Assembly: GCA_016176745.1 (NCBI GenBank)
Contig: JACOWO010000003.1
Span: forward strand, 1 to 23,133
Length of the DNA stretch: 23,133 nucleotides
Source: Nitrosopumilales archaeon
GTDB taxonomy: Archaea; Thermoproteota; Nitrososphaeria; Nitrososphaerales; Nitrosopumilaceae
Direction of reading: 5' to 3'
How positions within the stretch are numbered: position 1 is the stretch's first letter; every line of letters starts with the position of its first letter. The notes under the pieces are model-generated. The model was not told the DNA's origin and searched no databases. It worked only from the letters and a program-made list of their open reading frames with translations. This document shows positions 14,681-22,317 of the stretch, piece by piece. The position numbers were made by a program, and so were the translations under genes.

Positions 14681-15712
14681 ATGATAAAATTCAATTCAAA
14701 GTTGATGCTTACTGTAATAGTAGCTACAGTTTCTGTGTCCTTGCTGTACTTTGTGCTTCCTGGGATGACTGAGGCACAAACAGAAAAGACCTTTGTTACT
14801 CATTCTGGCGCAGTTATCAAAACAACTGGCGATGTTTTAGATCCTGTATATACACCTCAAACCGTTGAGTTTGATCCTGCAAAATATCTAAGAGAATTCA
14901 ATTATGGACGGATCTCAAAGCTTGACGATGGAAGAACTCTTCGTGAATTTACAATAATAGCTGAAGATGATAAAATAATGGAAATCTCTCCCGGTGTATT
15001 TTATAATGTTTGGACATTTAATGGAACGGTTCCTGGTCCTACTATTAGAGCCACAGAAGGGGATGTAGTTAGGGTGAAATTCTTTAACAATGGTTTAAAA
15101 TCACATACTATGCATTTTCATGGAATTCATCCAGCAGAAATGGATGGAGTTTTTGAGACTGTTGGACCAGGAGGACAATTTACTTACGAGTTTGAAGCAG
15201 GTCCTGTAGGAGTTCATCCCTATCACTGTCATATGATGCCACTTGAGGAACACATTTCACACGGATTGTACGGCGTTTACATTGTTGATCCAAAAGAAGG
15301 AAGGTCACCAGCTGATGAGATGGTTATGGTTCTAAATGGATTTGATACAGACTTTGATACTGAAAACAACTTTTATGCGGCAAACTCTATTCCATTTTAT
15401 TATCAACACCATCCAATTCAAATCAACAAAGATCAACTCATCAGGGTTTATGTCGTAAATATGGTTGAGTTCGATCCAATAAACAACCTTCACCTACATG
15501 GAAACCTATACTACTATTATCCAACAGGAACCGATACTGTTCCCTCTACCTTTACTGATATGATTACACTTTCGCAAACAGAAAGAGGAATTATGGAATT
15601 TAAGTACAACTATACTGGCAAGTATCTGTTTCATGCTCACAAAGTCGAATTTTCAGAAAAGGGGTGGATTGGGATCTTTTTGGTAAAAGACTCTGAGGCC
15701 AAAGTAGAGTGA
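14681..15712 (+). CDS. Secreted two-domain multicopper oxidase
   Basis: 343 aa with an N-terminal hydrophobic signal or anchor (residues 8-27) before MTEAQ, so it acts outside the membrane. Two cupredoxin domains carry a full ligand set. Domain 1: HTMHFHG (H142, H145, H147) and HPYHCHMMPLEEHISHGL (H182, C183, H184, H191). Domain 2: HLHG (H271, H273) and HAH (H318, H320), with no cysteine. So the type 1 copper sits only in domain 1, the axial position (five after H191) is Leu196 rather than Met, and eight histidines can form the interdomain trinuclear cluster, as in laccase-like two-domain oxidases. It is therefore unlikely to be a simple NirK. It is coupled by GTGA overlap to a ZIP permease, suggesting metal oxidation or copper/iron handling. 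Its substrate is unknown. Confidence 0.93.
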   Translation: MIKFNSKLMLTVIVATVSVSLLYFVLPGMTEAQTEKTFVTHSGAVIKTTGDVLDPVYTPQTVEFDPAKYLREFNYGRISKLDDGRTLREFTIIAEDDKIMEISPGVFYNVWTFNGTVPGPTIRATEGDVVRVKFFNNGLKSHTMHFHGIHPAEMDGVFETVGPGGQFTYEFEAGPVGVHPYHCHMMPLEEHISHGLYGVYIVDPKEGRSPADEMVMVLNGFDTDFDTENNFYAANSIPFYYQHHPIQINKDQLIRVYVVNMVEFDPINNLHLHGNLYYYYPTGTDTVPSTFTDMITLSQTERGIMEFKYNYTGKYLFHAHKVEFSEKGWIGIFLVKDSEAKVE

Positions 15713-16893
15713 AAAATATGGAAGTAAAAAACACATCAAAAGCAAAACTTGTAGCAAGCGGAGTCATCCCATTTGTATTTCTTGTTGCAATGATAGCATA
15801 CATTTTTGGTCCAGGTTCTGATCTAATTGATCTTGGAGTCTCGCTTCCTGAGATAACAATTGAAAAAGTAGAATTCTTGGATTCTGAAATTGTTGTAACT
15901 ATTCGAAATACTGGCCGTATTCCAGTAGATGTTGTGATGGCAGATGTAAACGACAGGATACAGCCAGCTGCAATAGAGCCTGACAAGTACTTGGAGCGAT
16001 TTGAAACTGCAGTTGTACGAATCCCATTTTTGTGGAATGTCGCAGAACCATATCTGATTGGCATTACCACGGATGATGGAACTAGATTTGAAAAAGAAGT
16101 AGAGGCCGCAGCTCCATCACTTGAGCCAAGCCTTGAGCTTGCAGGATTTTTTGCGATAATTGGAACCTATGTAGGAATAATCCCAGTCATGATTGGACTG
16201 CTCTGGCTTCCATTCATAAAGCGAATAAGCAAAAGCAAGTACCACTTCTTTTTGGCACTAACTGCCAGTTTGTTACTGTTTTTGGGAATTGATGCAACAG
16301 AGGAGGCATTAGAGGTATCAAAAGAGACTCTAGCAAACTCGTTTAATGGAGTGTTGCTTGTCGCAACCGTAGTCTTGCTTTCATTTTTGGCATTATACTA
16401 TGCAGGCGAGAGGCTTGTACAAAACGCCAGCCTTAGCCGCATGACAAAACCTGTTGCAGTTGCCTTGATGATTTCAATTGGAATTGGGCTTCACAACTTT
16501 GGTGAGGGCTTGGCAATTGGAGCTGCAATCGGACTTGGGCAAGTAGCACTAAGCACATTTTTGATTGTGGGCTTTGCAATTCATAATACCACCGAAGGAA
16601 TTGCAATTGCATCGCCACTTGCAAAAGGAAAGCCGATGATTAGGCTTCTTGCAGTACTAGGACTTTTGGCAGGTGCTCCTGCAATCTTTGGTGCATGGGT
16701 TGGCGGCTTTGTTTACTCGCCGTTTACCGCAATTATCTTTTTGTCAATTGGAGCTGGCGCAATATTTCAGGTAATTGTAATTTTGATTAGATGGCTACAG
16801 GATGAAGGCGACAAAAAACTATCGAGTGCAGCAGTTGTTTCAGGTCTAGCCGTTGGTATGCTAGTAATGTATCTTACAAGCATTTTGATCTAA
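15709..16893 (+). CDS. ZIP-family metal permease with N-terminal external domain
   Basis: 394 aa. TM1 (about 15-34) is followed by an external domain of roughly 100 residues (45-140) with an Ig-like beta pattern (EFLDSEIVVTIRNTGRIPVDVV). The ZIP core of about seven or eight TM helices starts near 143. The signature metal-site motifs are HNFGEG (262-267) and HNTTEG (292-297). ZIP proteins bring divalent metals into the cytoplasm. The GTG start at 15709 overlaps the oxidase stop (GTGA); an ATG three codons later (15718) is also possible. The external domain and the coupled oxidase suggest that the metal is oxidised or captured outside before import. Its 3' end overlaps the convergent CDF gene by 4 bp (CTAA). 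The metal identity (Fe, Zn, Mn, Cu) cannot be read from sequence. Confidence 0.93.
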   Translation: MKNMEVKNTSKAKLVASGVIPFVFLVAMIAYIFGPGSDLIDLGVSLPEITIEKVEFLDSEIVVTIRNTGRIPVDVVMADVNDRIQPAAIEPDKYLERFETAVVRIPFLWNVAEPYLIGITTDDGTRFEKEVEAAAPSLEPSLELAGFFAIIGTYVGIIPVMIGLLWLPFIKRISKSKYHFFLALTASLLLFLGIDATEEALEVSKETLANSFNGVLLVATVVLLSFLALYYAGERLVQNASLSRMTKPVAVALMISIGIGLHNFGEGLAIGAAIGLGQVALSTFLIVGFAIHNTTEGIAIASPLAKGKPMIRLLAVLGLLAGAPAIFGAWVGGFVYSPFTAIIFLSIGAGAIFQVIVILIRWLQDEGDKKLSSAAVVSGLAVGMLVMYLTSILI

Positions 16894-18239
16894 AGTGGTT
16901 CTGGATGTATTGTAATGATCGCATTTTTGAAATGACTTTTTATTTTTTGTTCAAGTTGTGATGTTAGGTCATGTACATTTTCAATTGACAAGTCCTTATC
17001 AAAAGAACAATCAACATCAATCTTTAATATATCTTTGAAATTAAGCGCAACAATTCGCCCAACTTTTTTTATTTCAGAATACTCGTTGATTAGTTTTGCA
17101 ATTTTTTCCGTTTCTTTTTCTTCAACTTTGAAAGTTTGTGGAACCGTAACATAGGGCTCTAGATGAATTGTAACATGATCAATTTCTGGTATATTTTTTT
17201 GAATATTTTCTTCTATAAGCTCTGAGATCTTGTGAGCTTGTTCTAGATTTATTTCTCTATCAACCATTACATGAAGACTGCCAAAAATTTTTCCTTCAGA
17301 TGAGTAGGAGCTAACATTGTGAACTCCCTTTACATCTTTCATTGATGAGACTAGCTCATGTATTTTAGAGTCACGTGGCACATTCTCCCAGCTTGGCTCA
17401 AAATGAATTGTAGTTTCCAGATTTGGGATAGCATTTTTTATGTTACCTTCAACTCTGCTGCTGATTTCATGTGCCTTGTCAAAGCTAACATCGGCACGAA
17501 GCGATATTGTAATATCGGCAAACATGGTATCGCCTGATTTTCGCATAAGAATTGCTCCTGTGCTTACAACATCATCTGTTTTTGAAACAATTGTCCTTAC
17601 TTGGCTTACCAAGTCTGGCGAGATTATATCAGTCAAATCAGAAGATGTTTTGTAGATTAGCTTTAGGCTAAGATATGCTAGCAGCACACCTAAAATCAGC
17701 GCTGCAATAAAGTCGCCATAATAGAACCCAATCGTAACTAGTGCAATACCAATTATCGCAATAATTGTCGAGCCTAGATCCATGAATGCGTGGTAAAAGT
17801 CAGCCTTGAGTGTTTCACCACCAATCTTTGCTATGGTTTTTCTGAGAAGTGAAATTCTAAAAATATCGACACCTATTGTGTAAAACCCAGCAGTCAAAGC
17901 AAGTACTCCGGGCAAAACAGCTGGTGGAGGTCTTTGCATACGAACTATTGATTCATAAATAAAAAATATTGCAATAAGCAAAATTGCAATTCCACCAAAT
18001 AAACCACCAAGAGATTCTATCTTACCATGACCGTAAGTGTGTTCTGCATCTGGTGGTTTTATTGCTAATCTAGCTGCCAAAAGCAAAACTACTGTTACCA
18101 CACTGTCTAGGAGGGCATGGGTGGCATCTGTTATCAGGGCAAGGCTGTTAGAGTATAGGCCAAAAGCTAGCTCAACTACAAAAGCTGAAAGTATTGCAAT
18201 CAAAGAAATTTGCAGAACTCTAGTTCTCTGCACAAACAT
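16890..18239 (-). CDS. CDF cation-efflux transporter with three C-terminal cytoplasmic domains
   Basis: 449 aa; ordinary CDF exporters are about 290-320 aa. Six TM helices (about 10-195) carry the intramembrane metal site H41-x3-D45 (TM2) and H150-x3-D154 (TM5), the HD-HD pattern associated with Zn2+ or related metals. The cytoplasmic part contains three successive copies of the CDF dimerisation fold (about 205-283, 287-363, 370-449). Each ends in a matching motif: TTIHFEPS, VTIHLEPY and ITIHPEPL. The first has the usual DTMFADITISL strand; the other two are more divergent. It would export metal from the cytoplasm by proton exchange. TATA-like AATAAATAT on the minus strand (18269-18277) lies 30-38 bp before the ATG. 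Convergent with the ZIP gene. Confidence 0.93.
   Translation of the reverse strand: MFVQRTRVLQISLIAILSAFVVELAFGLYSNSLALITDATHALLDSVVTVVLLLAARLAIKPPDAEHTYGHGKIESLGGLFGGIAILLIAIFFIYESIVRMQRPPPAVLPGVLALTAGFYTIGVDIFRISLLRKTIAKIGGETLKADFYHAFMDLGSTIIAIIGIALVTIGFYYGDFIAALILGVLLAYLSLKLIYKTSSDLTDIISPDLVSQVRTIVSKTDDVVSTGAILMRKSGDTMFADITISLRADVSFDKAHEISSRVEGNIKNAIPNLETTIHFEPSWENVPRDSKIHELVSSMKDVKGVHNVSSYSSEGKIFGSLHVMVDREINLEQAHKISELIEENIQKNIPEIDHVTIHLEPYVTVPQTFKVEEKETEKIAKLINEYSEIKKVGRIVALNFKDILKIDVDCSFDKDLSIENVHDLTSQLEQKIKSHFKNAIITIHPEPL
16893..17627 (-). repeat. Triplicated CDF cytoplasmic domain (coding repeat)
   Basis: Three tandem protein repeats of about 77-80 residues in the CDF exporter. Shared pattern: hydrophobic strand, acidic/basic turn, then an amphipathic helix with A-H-x-I-S or V-H-D-L-T, and a final x-T-I-H-x-E-P motif. 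Divergence is high, so this is an old duplication. Confidence 0.85.
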
Positions 18240-18274
18240 TATCCAACAATTTAAGAAAAGTATTGCCGATATTT

Positions 18275-18300
18275 ATTAAGACACTAAAAATAGTCTAATT
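18275..18300. promoter_or_regulatory. Imperfect inverted repeat next to the CDF promoter
   Basis: attaagac and gtctaatt (18275-18282 and 18293-18300) form an imperfect inverted repeat (6 of 8 pairs, 10-bp spacer). Read on the CDF strand it contains TTAGACTA, the same 8-mer as the DtxR-like box before the multicopper oxidase, and it abuts the CDF TATA. Confidence 0.35.
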
Positions 18301-18335
18301 CGAATATAAGCGAGTCAACTTTTCTTTCATAGAAT

Positions 18336-18344
18336 ATATAAATA
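18336..18344 (+). promoter_or_regulatory. TATA box of the CFI-box protein gene
   Basis: tatataaat, 27-35 bp before the ATG at 18371; a strong leaderless-type promoter. Confidence 0.7.
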
Positions 18345-18370
18345 CTCTGCATTGCGCATAGTAGCAAGCA

Positions 18371-19408
18371 ATGAAGATACTGAGGTACCTAGCAATTGTT
18401 ATGTTAATCGGAATAGTATCCTCAACTGGCATTGCCGGAATTGCATTTTCTGAAAGTCACAACGTTGCACCATTGACTGCCGAATCTGAATCGCCGCTGT
18501 ATGAAGGTGGTGATACTGTGACAATTAGAGGTGCAATAAAAGATTATGATAGAACTGACAAAACAGCTGTTACAGTAATTATCTTAGACCCACTTGGTAC
18601 CATAGTAAGTATCGCACAGGTATCGCCTAATGAGGATACAGGCGAATATGAGGCACTCTTTAAAGCTGCAGGACCGCTATGGAAGCTATCAGGCGAGTAT
18701 ACTGCTAAAGTAAAGTATGGTTCTCAACCTGCTGAAGTGGCATTCCAGTTTACAGGCGGTGTGGCCTTGACATGTGGAGAAAATCAAGAATTGGTAAACG
18801 GAGCATGTATTGACAAAGAGCCTTCACCACCAATAACTTGTGGACCTGATGAAAAATTAGAAAATGGTGTATGTGTACCAAAAGTAACAACAGAAGAGCC
18901 AGTATGTGGTGAAAACCAAATTCTAGTTGATGGTCAATGCATGGATAAGGAACCAACAGTAGAAGAGCCAATCTGTGGCACAGGTACTGTTTTAGTAGAA
19001 GGACAATGTGTTCCTGAAGAAGCCCCTGAAGAAGAAGGTGGTGGATGCCTTATTGCTACAGCAACATTTGGCTCTGAGCTTGCACCACAAGTCCAGTTCT
19101 TGCGAGAAATAAGAGATAACACAGTACTTTCAACTGCATCTGGCACATCATTTATGACTGCATTTAACGCATTCTACTATTCGTTCTCACCCACAGTAGC
19201 TGACCTAGAAAGACAAAATCCAATGTTTAAGGAAACTGTAAAGATTGCAATAACTCCATTGCTATCATCATTGTCATTACTACAACATGTTGACATTGAC
19301 TCAGAAGCTGAGATGCTAGGATATGGAATTGGAATCATTCTACTAAATATTGGAATGTATTTTGTTGCACCAATATTGATAGTGTTCAAGATAAAGAACA
19401 GAAAGTAA
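18371..19408 (+). CDS. Secreted Cys-repeat protein with CFI-box C-terminal membrane domain
   Basis: 345 aa. N-terminal signal peptide (5-27, cleavage perhaps near AFSES). An Ig-like beta domain of about 100 residues (35-128, with AVTVIILDPLGTIVS and GEYTAKVKYG) follows. Then come four short repeats of the form C-G-x5-L-x2-G-x-C (C135/C146, C157/C168, C179/C190, C202/C213), each pair 11 residues apart and probably disulphide bonded. After an acidic linker comes GGCLIATATFGSELAPQVQFLREIRDN (225-250), the CFI-box signature, with two hydrophobic segments (about 265-275 weakly, 318-340 strongly) and the basic end KIKNRK. CFI-box C-terminal domains occur in archaeal and bacterial surface proteins of unknown function. 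The protein is probably anchored outside the cell. T-runs follow the stop. Confidence 0.85.
   Translation: MKILRYLAIVMLIGIVSSTGIAGIAFSESHNVAPLTAESESPLYEGGDTVTIRGAIKDYDRTDKTAVTVIILDPLGTIVSIAQVSPNEDTGEYEALFKAAGPLWKLSGEYTAKVKYGSQPAEVAFQFTGGVALTCGENQELVNGACIDKEPSPPITCGPDEKLENGVCVPKVTTEEPVCGENQILVDGQCMDKEPTVEEPICGTGTVLVEGQCVPEEAPEEEGGGCLIATATFGSELAPQVQFLREIRDNTVLSTASGTSFMTAFNAFYYSFSPTVADLERQNPMFKETVKIAITPLLSSLSLLQHVDIDSEAEMLGYGIGIILLNIGMYFVAPILIVFKIKNRK
18773..19009 (+). repeat. Four tandem Cys-pair repeats in the CFI-box protein
   Basis: Coding repeats of 22-23 residues (66-69 bp) with invariant C-G, L, G-x-C positions, starting at residues 135, 157, 179 and 202. Units differ clearly in sequence, so they are diversified rather than recent copies. 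Confidence 0.9.
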
Positions 19409-19409
19409 A

Positions 19410-19447
19410 TTTTTTAACATCTAATTTTTTACTTGACTTTTCTTTTT
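19410..19447 (+). terminator. Probable oligo-T terminator after the CFI-box gene
   Basis: Three T-runs (19410-19415, 19425-19430, 19438-19447) follow the stop at 19408 without a stem-loop, as expected for archaeal RNA polymerase termination. Confidence 0.5.
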
Positions 19448-19512
19448 ATTATTTTCAAATTTTTCTATAAAATCCTTATTATTTGAGTTCCTAATTCGGT
19501 ATCAAATCAAAA

Positions 19513-19932
19513 ATGGAATCAAACCGCTTTGAGTTTAAACTAATTTATGTGACTCAATTAAGCCAAAATCCTCTACGTTATTATATTCAAACTAATTCTA
19601 GAAAAATAATGCATGTAGAATATGAAGAGTTTGATACGGTTGAAGATATTTTCAGGTACATGGCGTCAGTTATTCCACCAATGAAAAATACAATGCCAAT
19701 AAACTCGTACAAAGGATATGTTTTCTCTATAATCCCACTTAGCCCATCCACTGGCGATGTCTATCTTTTGATATACACAAAAGGAAAACTTGATGGAAAA
19801 ATTCTAGAGTATGATATTAACGCAAACTCTTACAAAACGGTGAATGCAATAGAGCGAGCAGACAAGGTTTACTTTATTGTAATGACTCCAAAAAGAAATA
19901 CACTTGTTGATCAGGCACTAAAAAATCTATAA
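19513..19932 (+). CDS. Hypothetical 139-aa protein
   Basis: I do not recognise this family. The protein is soluble, with no TM helix and no cysteine. It shows alternating strand/helix pattern: FKLIYVTQLSQNPLRYYIQ, IMHVEYEEFDTVEDIFRYM, then strands KGYVFSIIPLSP, VYLLIYTKGKLDGKILEY and KVYFIVMTP, ending in a basic tail. The composition is normal for the genome and the ATG at 19513 is the only sensible start. TTATTATT at 19477-19484, 29-36 bp upstream, is a possible TATA. It ends one base before the convergent radical SAM gene. The open frame, codon use and promoter make it a real gene. Confidence 0.7.
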   Translation: MESNRFEFKLIYVTQLSQNPLRYYIQTNSRKIMHVEYEEFDTVEDIFRYMASVIPPMKNTMPINSYKGYVFSIIPLSPSTGDVYLLIYTKGKLDGKILEYDINANSYKTVNAIERADKVYFIVMTPKRNTLVDQALKNL

Positions 19933-19933
19933 T

Positions 19934-21517
19934 CTATTTTGTGTATAGTGGTGCAGTAACAGATCTGCTTCTTGCATATTTTTCAACAATTTCTTCTGGC
20001 AGTCTTCCATTGAAAAGATCCTTGCACAAACCACGCAAGTATCTCATAATTGCCCATGTTCCAGCCTTTATCATACCGTACATCACCAATTTCATTGGTG
20101 GTCCATAGGTCTTGTTGCGAAGTATGATTGGAATTATATCATTAATTACTTGCAAATTATTCTCCCAACATTTCCAAAATAGTGTAAACTGTGCCTCATT
20201 TAGGTTTCCAAAATGCATCGAGTTTTTCTCAGAAAAGTCCTGATAAAGTAAAGGTGCAACAAGGCCGCGGAAGTTTGTAGCCCTAAAGTCGGTCATCATA
20301 TCAATTGTATATTGCGTTTCATCAGGTGTCTCATCAGGCCAGCCAATGATAATAGTAGCAGCAGGAAACCAATGATTCTCATTTAGAATTCTTGCACCTT
20401 CGCGAACAACCCATCCCCACTCGTCTGTTGAAAACGGTTTTGCCTTTACTCCAAGATGTTTTTTGACCATTCTTGGTGCAACAGTTTCAATTCCAAGATT
20501 TGTTGCAAGCCATCTACCAGTCTTGTGCATGTCATTTACTTCAGACATATCATGCAATAATTTTGGATCGGCAGCTACTGCAGAAAATGTCATATGTGTT
20601 GTACCAATAAAGTTTGCACCAAGCCCTTTGAGTCCTTTCCATAATCCAATTATTGCATCATAGTTTGGCTGAAAATCCTTGTTGTCACAACCATAAAGGA
20701 GCATCTCATCAGAATGAAGCCATATGGAATCAAAGCCGTAATCAAGATTAATTTTTGCCTCATACTGCAGCCTTTCAAGTGGTAGATCTTTTTTTGATCT
20801 CTTGTTTACATCGCAAAAGTCGCATCCCCTTCCACACCCACGCATTGCCTCAATTAGTGAATTAACAGTAGGCCCTTGGATGATTGGAATGTTTTGTATG
20901 TTTTTAACAAAGCAATGCATCAACTCTGGCGCATTGCCTTTTTCTAAATCATTAAACAAATCAAGTGCAAGCTCATCTGCTTCTCCTACTACAACTGTAT
21001 CAATTCCATGAATCTTCATTCTATCTGATTTTGCAAGCTCCCATGCGCCGTTGCCACCTACTACAACATGAAAATCATATTTTTTCTTTAGCTGAATTAC
21101 TTTGGCACACATTCGCTTAAACTTCATTGCAACATAAGACAATTTTTCTGGAGACATTGTAGTTGTAACAGGTGCCATGCCCAATGGATCCATTACATTT
21201 ATCCCAACAACTTTGGTGTCAGGACCAATTGACTTTTCCAAATAATCAGTATTTGCAACAAAGACCTCGTCTCTTTTGTATCCCTGAAATAAGGCGCTTT
21301 CAACTCGTCTTAGCCCAACTTGAGCTACTTTTGCCTCGCCTGTTTTAGGATCAGTCTCAACTGCAGGACAAAATACCTTGTCAAAGACCCATTCAGGAAG
21401 AAGCTCGTATGGTCCGCAGGCAATAAACCCATAAAGGAAATTTCCACGATAATTTGTCATAAGGCTGCGATCTGCAGTAAGAACAATCCTTTTGCCTGCC
21501 AACTTTAACTCTCTCAT
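19934..21517 (-). CDS. B12-binding-type radical SAM protein
   Basis: 527 aa from the ATG at 21517 (MRELKLAGKRIVL); the frame extends 16 codons upstream to 21565, but that extension is not conserved-looking. The N-terminal domain (about 40-215) has a Rossmann-like pattern with VVVGGNGAW and GIDTVVVGEADE, typical of the cobalamin-binding half of these enzymes. The radical SAM cluster motif is RGCGRGCDFCDV (C228, C232, C235). The TIM-barrel part follows, with IIIGWPDETPDET, and a C-terminal helical region (about 430-527). Substrate unknown; relatives do methylations or rearrangements. The minus-strand TATA ATTTATATC (21526-21534) sits close to the ATG and would fit better with an in-frame TTG at 21502, so the start is uncertain by five codons. 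Confidence 0.86.
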   Translation of the reverse strand: MRELKLAGKRIVLTADRSLMTNYRGNFLYGFIACGPYELLPEWVFDKVFCPAVETDPKTGEAKVAQVGLRRVESALFQGYKRDEVFVANTDYLEKSIGPDTKVVGINVMDPLGMAPVTTTMSPEKLSYVAMKFKRMCAKVIQLKKKYDFHVVVGGNGAWELAKSDRMKIHGIDTVVVGEADELALDLFNDLEKGNAPELMHCFVKNIQNIPIIQGPTVNSLIEAMRGCGRGCDFCDVNKRSKKDLPLERLQYEAKINLDYGFDSIWLHSDEMLLYGCDNKDFQPNYDAIIGLWKGLKGLGANFIGTTHMTFSAVAADPKLLHDMSEVNDMHKTGRWLATNLGIETVAPRMVKKHLGVKAKPFSTDEWGWVVREGARILNENHWFPAATIIIGWPDETPDETQYTIDMMTDFRATNFRGLVAPLLYQDFSEKNSMHFGNLNEAQFTLFWKCWENNLQVINDIIPIILRNKTYGPPMKLVMYGMIKAGTWAIMRYLRGLCKDLFNGRLPEEIVEKYARSRSVTAPLYTK

Positions 21518-21594
21518 TTTAATATGATATAAATCATTTACGACAAGTTTTTTGAATAAGATCACTTATTTTTTAGCTGATAAAACATACTATT

Positions 21595-22317
21595 ATGAAA
21601 GATAGTGCAGAACCACGACATGTAGAACCTCACCTAAAAGAATCAAGCGCAATGAGGGACTTTGTGTTTGGTTTTGGTGATGGCATAAACACATCGCTTG
21701 GCATAGCTGCAGGAGTTGGTGGTGCCAATGTGGAATCTGGCATTATAATCCTTGCAGCACTAGTTGGAATGTTTACTGGTGCAAAGGCAATGGCAGTACA
21801 AAACTATCTTGCTGTAAAATCGCAACGTGAACTGCTAAACTCTGAAATTGACAGGGAAAACTGGGAGATTGAAAACAAGCCAGACCTTGAGCGAAAAGAA
21901 ATTGAAGACATTTACAAAGAAAAGGGATTTGCAGGTAAAGATCTTGAAATGATTGTAAACAAAATAACATCAGACAAAAAAGTCTGGCTTAAAACAATGT
22001 TAACCGAAGAGCTAAACCTCAACTTGGAGATTGCGGGACATCCACTAAAAAGTGCATTTAGAATGTTTGGTTCATTTTTGCTTGGCGGGATGTTGCCGAT
22101 TATTCCATTTTTGTTTGGCGAAGGTTGGTCTCCACTTTTAATTGCAATTGGAATTAGCATAATCTCATCATTTGTTGTAGGTGCTGTAAAATCAAGGATG
22201 GCAAATACAAACATCATCAAAGGCGGAATAGAAATGGCAGGACTTGGAACAGGTATTGCGCTAATTGGATTTGGAATTGGAAGTGAGCTTGCAAATCTTG
22301 GAATTATTGATATCTAG
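21595..22317 (+). CDS. VIT1/CCC1-family iron/manganese transporter
   Basis: 240 aa. The pattern is the family's: TM1 with RDFVFGFGDGINTSLGIAAGVGGA (21-44), TM2 with IILAALVGMFTGAKAMAVQNYLAVKSQREL, then the cytoplasmic Glu-rich metal-binding loop (about 82-145, with DLERKEIEDIYKEKGF and LTEELNL), and three more TM helices (about 155-175, 178-197, 212-236). VIT1/CCC1 proteins move Fe2+ or Mn2+ out of the cytoplasm. ATG 21595, with CTTATTTTTT (21565-21574) upstream. It is divergent from the radical SAM gene and overlaps convergent larB by 14 bp. Its presence next to the CDF and ZIP block adds to the metal theme. Confidence 0.9.
   Translation: MKDSAEPRHVEPHLKESSAMRDFVFGFGDGINTSLGIAAGVGGANVESGIIILAALVGMFTGAKAMAVQNYLAVKSQRELLNSEIDRENWEIENKPDLERKEIEDIYKEKGFAGKDLEMIVNKITSDKKVWLKTMLTEELNLNLEIAGHPLKSAFRMFGSFLLGGMLPIIPFLFGEGWSPLLIAIGISIISSFVVGAVKSRMANTNIIKGGIEMAGLGTGIALIGFGIGSELANLGIIDI

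Noticed and set aside
14681..15712. Assignment of the multicopper oxidase as a NirK nitrite reductase
   Set aside because: Domain 2 keeps HLHG and HAH so all eight trinuclear-cluster histidines are present, and the axial residue is Leu, pointing to a laccase-like oxidase.
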